Made by a program: the position numbers and the translations under genes. The notes under the pieces are model-generated. The model had not been told where the DNA came from, made no database searches, and saw only the letters and a program-made list of their open reading frames with translations. From NCBI GenBank assembly GCA_002793195.1, contig PFPT01000047.1, positions 1 to 57,138 on the forward strand: a stretch of 57,138 nucleotides of DNA, in the 5' to 3' direction. This stretch comes from Gammaproteobacteria bacterium CG_4_10_14_0_2_um_filter_38_22 (lineage in GTDB: Bacteria > Pseudomonadota > Gammaproteobacteria > Coxiellales > Coxiellaceae). Shown piece by piece: positions 31,800-38,534 of the stretch; position 1 is the stretch's first letter; each line of letters begins with the position of its first letter.

Positions 31800-32947
31800 A
31801 ACTTCACCAATTGACTCATTGATTGAAAACCCATTAACGCACATCTGATTTTTTTTGTCAGTGCCATGACTTTAAATAACTCACCCATTTCACCGGGTAA
31901 CGTTAACTGCTTTATTTGCTGATGCTGATTAAACCGCGTTATTTCATCCGCATTTTGATCAATCAAAGACAACAAATCACAATTCATTAAAAAAGCAGCC
32001 TGGTTTGTATAACCTGCAACCGATAATCCACACGCATCAGCGGCTTCTGCTACAGCAGTAAAATCCACATGCGCTGTGATATCCTGAATACCTGGCAGAA
32101 TAAGTGGATTCGTGTGCGCATAATGTTGATAGTGACACATCAACGTACCCTGAGAACGATCTGGATGGTAATACTCGCTACGTGGAAATCCATAATCGAT
32201 AAGCAATACAACCCCTTTTGATAAAAAGGTCGCGATACTTTTTATCCAGGCAGGTAAAAATAAATTAATTTCAGATAAATACCCTTGCGCAAAATCAATT
32301 TGGTATTTTTCAATTGCATGACGCAGCAAATCATCTTCTTCTTCAAAAACAGAAAAACACAACCCGTTACCATCTACGACAACACCGCAACTTTTAATGC
32401 CCTGATTTACAGTAAATAAATTCACCGGCATTGCATCCAACACTTCATTTGCCAAAACAACACCCTGAAAATCTTTCTCAGGTAACTTACTTAACCATAC
32501 AACACGATCCAAACAACTCGGCGCTTTTTCTTGTATCGTCTCCCGTTGCTGTGATTGTAGTGCAGCACTTAGCTCTAAAATATAATAGTGATCGGGTAAT
32601 TGTTTTTTCTTTTCGAGTGCTAATAAAATATCCGCAGCCATTACACCCGTTCCTGCGCCAAACTCTATTATATCGCCACCTGTTTCTTCCAGTACTTGCG
32701 CACACTGATTGGCAATGCAATAAGAAAACAAGGGCGATATTTCAGGCGCTGTAACAAAATCACCCCCTTTTCCGAATTTTTTAAGCCCATTACGATAATA
32801 ACCCAGCTGCGGCGCATACAATGCCAATGCCATATAACGCGCGAAAGTTATTTTTCCGGTTTGATTAATTTCAGCTATAATTTGGGCGTTTAATTGATCA
32901 GACAATGCCTTGGCAGCAGGATCGGGAGACGGTAAAGTAACAGGCAT
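31796..32947 (-). CDS. SAM-dependent methyltransferase, COG1565 (NDUFAF7/MidA) family
   Basis: The 383-aa product contains the family opening ITFARYMALALYAPQLGYYRN, the KFGKGGDFVTAPEISPLFS block and the SAM-binding motif I IIEFGAGTGVMA (about 100-111), followed by LANEVLDAMPV and LIDYGFPRSEYYHPDRSQGTLMCHYQH, all hallmarks. Mitochondrial relatives dimethylate an Arg of complex I subunit NDUFS2; the bacterial substrate is unknown. It is divergent from the SDR gene, with only 40 nt between starts, and its stop overlaps the start of the PTPS gene by ATGA. Physical linkage to pterin genes may be incidental. Confidence 0.9.
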   Translation of the reverse strand: MPVTLPSPDPAAKALSDQLNAQIIAEINQTGKITFARYMALALYAPQLGYYRNGLKKFGKGGDFVTAPEISPLFSYCIANQCAQVLEETGGDIIEFGAGTGVMAADILLALEKKKQLPDHYYILELSAALQSQQRETIQEKAPSCLDRVVWLSKLPEKDFQGVVLANEVLDAMPVNLFTVNQGIKSCGVVVDGNGLCFSVFEEEDDLLRHAIEKYQIDFAQGYLSEINLFLPAWIKSIATFLSKGVVLLIDYGFPRSEYYHPDRSQGTLMCHYQHYAHTNPLILPGIQDITAHVDFTAVAEAADACGLSVAGYTNQAAFLMNCDLLSLIDQNADEITRFNQHQQIKQLTLPGEMGELFKVMALTKKIRCALMGFQSMSQLVKL

Positions 32948-32987
32948 TATTGATAATCCGCGAGTTAAAAAAGGAAATTATAAGCCG

Positions 32988-33728
32988 ATGAGCGAAAAAC
33001 ACCAGCCAGTTGCATTAATTACCGGTAGCGCAAGACGGGTTGGTGCCTGTATTGCAGAAACATTTCATCAAGCCGGTTACGCGATTATTGTACATTATAG
33101 GCATTCTGATCATGAGGCAAACAGGCTCGTTGAGAAATGCAATCAACAGCGCGCACACTCTGCAATTGCATTATCTGCTGATTTGGATGACGTCAGCCAT
33201 TATGAAAAATTAATTCATGAGGCGCATCGTGAATGGGCGCGCTTAGATGTATTGGTTAACAACGCTTCTTCATTTGCACCCACGCCCATTGGAAAAATCA
33301 CAGCAGCAGATTGGGATCACTTATTAAATTGCAATCTAAAAGCTCCTATTTTTTTATCACAAGCAGCTGCGCCTTTTTTGTCTGAAAAAAAAGGTAATAT
33401 TGTCAACATCACAGACATCCATTCTGTATCCCCCATGAAAGCGTACTCTGTTTATAGTTGCGCAAAAGCAGGATTATCGATGCTGACCAAATCACTGGCA
33501 TTAGAACTTGCACCACACGTCCGAGTAAACGCCGTTGCTCCCGGCAGTGTCATTTGGCCTGAAGGCATTAATACCTTGCCTGAAAAAACAAAGGAAGCCA
33601 TTCTATCTGCTACGTTATTGCATAAACAGGTAGCACCAGAAGATATCGCCAATGCGGTTTTATTTCTCGCACAACAAGATTCAATTACAGGACAAACCAT
33701 TGCTGTTGATGGTGGTAGATTCTATTAA
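32988..33728 (+). CDS. Short-chain dehydrogenase, pteridine reductase-like (FolM/PTR1 type)
   Basis: The product is predicted to reduce pterins or dihydrofolate with NADPH. The 246-aa SDR has a cofactor loop TGSARRVG (about 14-21) of the TGxxxRxG pattern typical of pteridine reductases, instead of the general TGxxxGIG. It also has the NNASSF motif (about 88-93), the catalytic Ser before YSCAK (YxxxK) and the C-terminal VDGGRFY. The start is ATG 32988 (MSEKHQ), preceded by AAGGAAA; the open frame begins further upstream inside the divergent gene. Neighbouring PTPS and folB genes support a pterin role. General SDRs with other substrates cannot be excluded. Confidence 0.85.
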   Translation: MSEKHQPVALITGSARRVGACIAETFHQAGYAIIVHYRHSDHEANRLVEKCNQQRAHSAIALSADLDDVSHYEKLIHEAHREWARLDVLVNNASSFAPTPIGKITAADWDHLLNCNLKAPIFLSQAAAPFLSEKKGNIVNITDIHSVSPMKAYSVYSCAKAGLSMLTKSLALELAPHVRVNAVAPGSVIWPEGINTLPEKTKEAILSATLLHKQVAPEDIANAVLFLAQQDSITGQTIAVDGGRFY

Positions 33729-33787
33729 AAGATAACTGGATCAAAAAAAACGGAAGCGGTTGCTTGATAGAAATTAGCGTTTTAACA

Positions 33788-34135
33788 CTACCGCTCGACC
33801 ACCACGCTCACACCTGAAATCTGCGGCATATCAACAGGTTTTTTGGTAATCACCAATCGCATCCCAGTTAATTGAAATTTATTTTTCAAGTGATCAATCA
33901 ATCGCTGCGCTAATGTTTCCAATAACCGACAAGGATTGTTTTTCACAAAAGCAATAATATCAGTATAAACTGCAGCATAATCGCATGTGTTTGCAATAGA
34001 ATCCGACTTTGCCGCACAATCCGTGTCTACAGAAAAAGCAAAATCAATTAACAAAGGTTGCGCTGAAGCTTGCTCATAGCGGTGCACGCCAATCACAGCA
34101 TGCACGCTTATATTTGATAATAAAATTTTATCCAA
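33788..34135 (-). CDS. folB: Dihydroneopterin aldolase
   Basis: FolB splits 7,8-dihydroneopterin to 6-hydroxymethyl-dihydropterin and glycolaldehyde in folate synthesis. The 115-aa product has LSNISVHAVIGVHRYE at the N-terminus (with the conserved Glu), CDYAAVYTDI, LLETLAQRLID, the catalytic Lys in VITKKPVDMP and the C-terminal SVVVER. The frame is open into dksA, but the family N-terminus fits a TTG start at 34135, seven nt after the dksA stop, implying coupling to the dksA-dapF-lptM unit. No Shine-Dalgarno is clear. Nearby PTPS and SDR genes form a pterin neighbourhood. Confidence 0.92.
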   Translation of the reverse strand: MDKILLSNISVHAVIGVHRYEQASAQPLLIDFAFSVDTDCAAKSDSIANTCDYAAVYTDIIAFVKNNPCRLLETLAQRLIDHLKNKFQLTGMRLVITKKPVDMPQISGVSVVVER

Positions 34136-34142
34136 TGTGGCT

Positions 34143-34997
34143 CTAACCGCCCAATTGTTTTTCACGAATTTCTTGAAATGTCTTACAATCAATACATTTT
34201 ACTGCAGTAGGACGCGCTTCTAACCGGCGAATACCAATTTCTGCACCGCAATCTTCACAAAAACCATATTCATTTGTATTGAGTAAATCAAGGGACTGCT
34301 CAATTTTTTTAATCAGACGTCGTTCACGATCACGTGTACGCAATTCCAAATTAAAACCTTCTTCTTGTGATGCACGATCAACTGGATCCGCATAAAAAAC
34401 AGCTTCTTCTTTTAAATGACCCACTGTTGTGTCAACGTCCTGCATCAATTGTTGTTTCCATGCATCCAAAATTTTGCGGAAATGATCACGTTGGCGTTCA
34501 TTCATATACGCTTCACCTTCTTTTGGATGATGAGGCGTGAATTCTAGTGCGCCCAATAAAGTGGTGGGTCTGGTTGATGGGGTAACATCCATTTCTACGC
34601 TATTTTCTTCGATTCGAGATTGTTGATACGGTCTACTCATCGTTTTTTTGCTCTGCTTTATCTTAGGTTGTTTTTTTGGAATCGGTTTCAAAACGGGTTT
34701 CGTCACCGCAACTGGCTTAGACGCAACATCCAATTTCTTTACCGCGACCGCTTTTGATTTTGTTTTCACCTTTGGTGCTAGCTTCACTGGTTTAGATTTT
34801 TTAACCACTTTCTTAGCAACCACTATTTTGGCCACTTTCTTTTGGATTTTTTTATGCGCGGTTTTTTTTACCTTAGCTGCTTTTTTAATTACTTTCTTAG
34901 CTACTTTTTTAACTGCCTTTTTAACTGGCTTTTTAGCTACTTTTTTCACGGCTTTTTTCGCAACTGCCTTACCTGCTTTCTTTTTTTTCACCGCCAT
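34143..34997 (-). CDS. dksA: RNA polymerase-binding factor DksA with long Lys/Ala-rich N-terminal tail
   Basis: DksA binds in the RNA polymerase secondary channel and works with ppGpp to retune rRNA and stress promoters. The 284-aa product is nearly twice E. coli DksA (151). Residues about 120-284 are a standard DksA: coiled-coil tip DPVDRASQEE with the Asp-Asp-Ala residues, RRLIKKIE, and the zinc finger Cys247, Cys250, Cys268, Cys271. Residues 1 to about 105 are a histone-H1-like tail of AVKK/KKAVKK-type repeats, similar in style to tails in Xanthomonas DksA. A good ribosome site (AAGGAG) fits ATG 34997. It lies between dapF and folB. Confidence 0.95.
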   Translation of the reverse strand: MAVKKKKAGKAVAKKAVKKVAKKPVKKAVKKVAKKVIKKAAKVKKTAHKKIQKKVAKIVVAKKVVKKSKPVKLAPKVKTKSKAVAVKKLDVASKPVAVTKPVLKPIPKKQPKIKQSKKTMSRPYQQSRIEENSVEMDVTPSTRPTTLLGALEFTPHHPKEGEAYMNERQRDHFRKILDAWKQQLMQDVDTTVGHLKEEAVFYADPVDRASQEEGFNLELRTRDRERRLIKKIEQSLDLLNTNEYGFCEDCGAEIGIRRLEARPTAVKCIDCKTFQEIREKQLGG

Positions 34998-35051
34998 GGG
35001 GTCACTCCTTAATGAAAACGCCTCCGAAACTAACTCGACATTCTATACGAT

Positions 35052-35882
35052 TTACGAGAATGAGCAACTGCCTTCAAAAACAGTTGTTGCAGAACCACAC
35101 AATTGAATCCAATCATCAGGGGATTGCCAATTGACCGTTAACACGCCGCCCAGTTGATGCACGCGTACAGTGGCATCTAACTGCCCCGATTGCCGACCAA
35201 TCGCCATCGCAGCGCAAGCGCCACTGCCACATGCTTGCGTCATGCCCGCACCGCGTTCGTACACACGCAAATGAATAATATTTCGGGAAACGATTTTAAC
35301 AAAACCCACATTAATGCCTTCGGGAAATAAAGCACTGGCATTAAGCGCCTTACCCACAGCGATCATTTCTGATTCCGTATAATCCTGCTTCAACACGCAA
35401 TGGGGATTGCCGATACTCACGACACCACACTCCAACACTTCATTTAAAACTGTAATGTGAAACGGTGCTGATATTTCCGATGTGATAAAAGGCAAACTCG
35501 CCGGATGAAAATCTGGTTTTGCAATATCCACTTGCACTTCATCACCACGCATACATGCCACACGAATCAATCCACGTTTTGTTTCCAACGTGATGGTTTT
35601 TTTATCGCTTAATTTTTTTTGTTGCACAAATAACCCCATGCAACGCGCACCATTGCCACACTGAAAAACCTCAGTGCCATCGGGATTAAAAATCTGATAA
35701 CCAAAATCAGCAGCAATATTTTGAGGTGACGTCAGCAATAAAATTTGATCGCAACCCACGCCACGATGACGATCGGATAATGCGCATGCCAGTGTTTTTG
35801 TCATCTGTACAGGTTGCGACACGGCATCAATCACAATAAAATCATTTCCCAACGCATGCATTTTCGTAAATAAAAAACTCAT
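35052..35882 (-). CDS. dapF: Diaminopimelate epimerase
   Basis: DapF interconverts LL- and meso-diaminopimelate for lysine and peptidoglycan. The 276-aa product has the MHALGNDFIVID opening, both catalytic Cys motifs (CGNGARC about 76-82 and CGSGACA about 219-225) and the GNPHCV and ERGAG motifs. Its ATG overlaps the stop of lptM by ATGA, the same lptM-dapF order as in E. coli and Pseudomonas. dksA follows 54 nt later. Confidence 0.97.
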   Translation of the reverse strand: MSFLFTKMHALGNDFIVIDAVSQPVQMTKTLACALSDRHRGVGCDQILLLTSPQNIAADFGYQIFNPDGTEVFQCGNGARCMGLFVQQKKLSDKKTITLETKRGLIRVACMRGDEVQVDIAKPDFHPASLPFITSEISAPFHITVLNEVLECGVVSIGNPHCVLKQDYTESEMIAVGKALNASALFPEGINVGFVKIVSRNIIHLRVYERGAGMTQACGSGACAAMAIGRQSGQLDATVRVHQLGGVLTVNWQSPDDWIQLCGSATTVFEGSCSFS

Positions 35883-36046
35883 GGCGTCTTCTCACGATTA
35901 ACTTGAACAGCAATATCAGGCGCATTATCCGGCGCTTTTGAGTTAACTGCCTTTGTTTTCGCAGCGCTAGGCAAATATAACGCACCATATTGTCCGCAGC
36001 CTGATAATAAGGCACAAACAATTATCATCCAAAACATTTTCTTCAA
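35879..36046 (-). CDS. lptM: LptM-type small lipoprotein (YifL family)
   Basis: LptM is a small outer-membrane lipoprotein that stabilises the oxidised LptD/E translocon. This 55-aa gene reads MKKMFWMIIVCALLSGC as its signal, with lipobox LSGC and lipid-acceptor Cys17. It is followed by CGQYGALYLP, which matches the family core CGxKGPLYxP, then a low-complexity hydrophilic tail. It starts at TTG 36046 (AGGA 8 nt upstream); an in-frame ATG at 36037 is too far from the site. It overlaps dapF by ATGA, the conserved genomic place. lptD lies at 38.5 kb. Confidence 0.88.
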   Translation of the reverse strand: MKKMFWMIIVCALLSGCGQYGALYLPSAAKTKAVNSKAPDNAPDIAVQVNREKTP

Positions 36047-36105
36047 GCTGTTTTTCCTATGTTAAAATGAAAAGAATATATCACAAAATAAGGCTCTGTA
36101 TTTTT

Positions 36106-36777
36106 ATGACCCAAAAAAACATACTCGAAACACACATTATTAACCCCAACAAAAAAAGCAAGGGCTCTGTGATTTGGATGCATGGCTTAGGCGCTAACAA
36201 TCACGATTTTGATTCCTTAATTCCTGCGCTATCTAATGACGCCCTACCACTACGATTGATTTTTCCCAACGCACCCATCCGTCCTGTCACAATCAATCAT
36301 CAAATGCCCACGCGCGCATGGTATGACATTTTCAGCCTCACCGATTTAAGTCGTGAAGACAAACTGGGTATTGGCGCATCGCAAGAAGCAATCACCCAAT
36401 TAATTCAAGACGAAATAGCACAAGGCGTACCCGCACATCGCATTATGATCGCTGGATTTTCACAAGGTGGCGCGATGGCATTGTATACTGGTATTCGCCA
36501 AATACAACCTATTGCCGGCATACTGGCTTTGTCTTGCTACCTTCCTCTGCTGCATGAACACGCAGAAAAAGCACACCCCAAAAACACACAAACACCTATT
36601 TTTATGGCGCATGGGGTACACGATATGACATTACCTTGTTTTGCAGGAAAAATGTCATATGACATTGTGCGTCGTACACACAACAATGCGCAATGGCAAG
36701 AGTATGTCATGGGACATGAAATTACACCGTCTGAGATACAGGACATTCAAGTCTGGCTGAAACAAGTTTTTGTTTAA
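36106..36777 (+). CDS. Carboxylesterase / alpha-beta hydrolase (phospholipase/carboxylesterase family)
   Basis: The product is a cytosolic serine hydrolase of 223 aa. It shows the oxyanion region WMHGLGANNHDF (about 24-35), the nucleophile elbow GFSQGGA (about 112-118), the Asp in HGVHDMTLP and the His in MGHEITPSEI, forming a complete triad. This is the EstB/acyl-protein-thioesterase-like group; substrates are small esters or acyl groups and cannot be fixed here. ATG 36106 fits the family N-terminus; the frame is open from 36067. It ends with a 4-nt tail-to-tail overlap with murU. Confidence 0.9.
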   Translation: MTQKNILETHIINPNKKSKGSVIWMHGLGANNHDFDSLIPALSNDALPLRLIFPNAPIRPVTINHQMPTRAWYDIFSLTDLSREDKLGIGASQEAITQLIQDEIAQGVPAHRIMIAGFSQGGAMALYTGIRQIQPIAGILALSCYLPLLHEHAEKAHPKNTQTPIFMAHGVHDMTLPCFAGKMSYDIVRRTHNNAQWQEYVMGHEITPSEIQDIQVWLKQVFV

Positions 36778-37445
36778 TTTTTCAAAGATGTGTGTGTCGC
36801 TGCGAGCGCGGCAAGCTCTTTTTCAGTGCCCACATTATGCCATTCACCAAAATAATGCTCGCCTGTAACAAGCCCTTTTTGAATGGCTGGGTTTAATACT
36901 TGCGTTAATCGAAAAACACCAGGAATTTCAGAAGAAAATAATTTGGGATTCAATACACCAATATTGGCGTAGGTTAATTTTTTTTCAATGTCAGCACGCA
37001 CAATATGATGCACATCCAAACCATAATCACCTTGCAAATGATAACTGGGATTATCCACGAAAACCAAATGTGCGCCGTCGGTTTTTTTCTGCGTTAATTG
37101 CAACAAAGGATAACTCGTCCAGACATCCGCACTTAATACTAAAAAAGGGGATTGACCCAATAAAGGCAACGCCTTTAAAATACCGCCCCCCGTTTCTAAT
37201 AATTCATTTTCTATAGAGTAGTGAATCGTGACATTGTATTTTGAACCATCGCCACAATGATGCATGATCTTTTCTTTCAAATGATGCACATTAATCACGA
37301 CTTCTTTAATTTTGGCTTTTTGAATAGATTGCAATGCGTGATCAATTAACGTGATATCACCCACTTTTAATAATGGTTTAGGTGTTTCCAGCGTGAGTGG
37401 CTGCATACGCTTACCCAAACCAGCAGCAAGAATCAAGGCTTTCAT
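36774..37445 (-). CDS. murU: N-acetylmuramate alpha-1-phosphate uridylyltransferase
   Basis: MurU makes UDP-MurNAc from MurNAc-1-phosphate in the fosfomycin-resistant cell-wall sugar salvage route. The 223-aa product has the nucleotidyltransferase signature LILAAGLGKRMQPLT with PKPLLKVG, the metal Asp in LSADVW and the product site GGGILKALPLL. The same fold occurs in mannose-1-phosphate guanylyltransferases; adjacency to amgK (30 nt downstream of its stop) decides for MurU. The preferred start is ATG 37445; an in-frame ATG at 37466 is possible. Confidence 0.9.
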   Translation of the reverse strand: MKALILAAGLGKRMQPLTLETPKPLLKVGDITLIDHALQSIQKAKIKEVVINVHHLKEKIMHHCGDGSKYNVTIHYSIENELLETGGGILKALPLLGQSPFLVLSADVWTSYPLLQLTQKKTDGAHLVFVDNPSYHLQGDYGLDVHHIVRADIEKKLTYANIGVLNPKLFSSEIPGVFRLTQVLNPAIQKGLVTGEHYFGEWHNVGTEKELAALAATHTSLKN

Positions 37446-37475
37446 TTTTTGTCTCGGCTCATACAAAATTAAAAA

Positions 37476-38468
37476 TCAAGAGAGTATTTTTTTCAATCCA
37501 GATAACTCAGGATATCGATTGCAAATGCGTAAAATATAATTCAGAACGCGCGGAATCTCATTAAGATAACTTGTTTTTTGATCACGATAACATAAGCGTG
37601 AAAAAATACCGACGCACTTTAAGTGACGCTGCAAACCCATCCAATCAACCCATCGTGAAAATTTCTCAAACGTGATCAACGCCAATCGATTTTCACGATG
37701 CAGCTTTGCATAAAATACAGACATCCACGCTTCTACTTGATTATCAGGCCATGCAATATAACAATCACGCAACAATGAAACCAAATCATAAGTAATGGGT
37801 CCGCGTACCGCATCTTGAAAATCCAACACACCAATCTGACCATCTGAACACAACATTAAATTACGAGAATGATAATCTCGATGCACGAATACAAACGGTT
37901 GCTCATTCGCTGAATCAATGAGCAATTGATAAATGCGTCGCAGTTCACTTTCATCTTGAGCAGATAAATTGATACCCAAGTTTTTCTGAAGATACCAAGT
38001 AAAAAATAAATCAAATTCGCGCCAAAATAAATCTGCATCAAAAGCAGGCAAACAGTAACCTGAGATATCTGAACAAGACTGCATTTTGATCAACACATCC
38101 ATAGCAGAATGATATAATGCATCAACCGTATCAGGACGCAATGCTGTCAAAATCTGCTGATCTCCGAAATCAGACAACAGCAAAAATCCATTATTCAAGT
38201 CAGCTGAAAAAATATAGGGCAACCGCACATCAGATCCTTGAAACGCTTTTGCAATGGCAACAAATGCAGTTAAATCTTCTTTTTCAGGTGGCGCATCCAT
38301 AGCAACGAAACTTTTATCACCATAATTCACACGAAAATAGCGACGAAAACTAGCATCACCCGCAAGAGGTGCGATCGATATTGGAGAGTGCGGCAAAAAT
38401 GTTGATATCCATTTTTGTAATGCCAACCTACGCTGATCTGTATCGATAACTATATTTAACAATGACAT
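37476..38468 (-). CDS. amgK: N-acetylmuramate/N-acetylglucosamine 1-kinase
   Basis: AmgK phosphorylates the anomeric hydroxyl of MurNAc and GlcNAc. It is an aminoglycoside-phosphotransferase-fold kinase of about 330 aa, with the N-lobe GDASFRRYFRV (about 36-46), the Brenner motif VHRDYHSRNLM (about 196-206) and the DFG-like LDFQDAVRGPITYDL. The N-terminal glycine-poor GDASFRRY motif is typical of AmgK rather than antibiotic kinases. With murU next to it and anmK at 7.3 kb, it completes most of the salvage route; the MurNAc-6-phosphatase MupP is not in the window. The start is uncertain (ATG 38468, 38477 or 38489). It is divergent from lptD. Confidence 0.9.
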   Translation of the reverse strand: MSLLNIVIDTDQRRLALQKWISTFLPHSPISIAPLAGDASFRRYFRVNYGDKSFVAMDAPPEKEDLTAFVAIAKAFQGSDVRLPYIFSADLNNGFLLLSDFGDQQILTALRPDTVDALYHSAMDVLIKMQSCSDISGYCLPAFDADLFWREFDLFFTWYLQKNLGINLSAQDESELRRIYQLLIDSANEQPFVFVHRDYHSRNLMLCSDGQIGVLDFQDAVRGPITYDLVSLLRDCYIAWPDNQVEAWMSVFYAKLHRENRLALITFEKFSRWVDWMGLQRHLKCVGIFSRLCYRDQKTSYLNEIPRVLNYILRICNRYPELSGLKKILS

Positions 38469-38534
38469 GACTCGCATCTTTGAAAGCAATCAGTATAATA
38501 CAGTAATCTGATTTATTCATGAAGGACTTCGCTT

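Noticed and set aside
34648-35106. Phe/Ala/Thr-rich 152-codon frame opposite dksA
   Set aside because: It is the antisense of the Lys/Ala repeat tail, where stops are rare by composition; it has no ribosome site and a biased, repetitive product.
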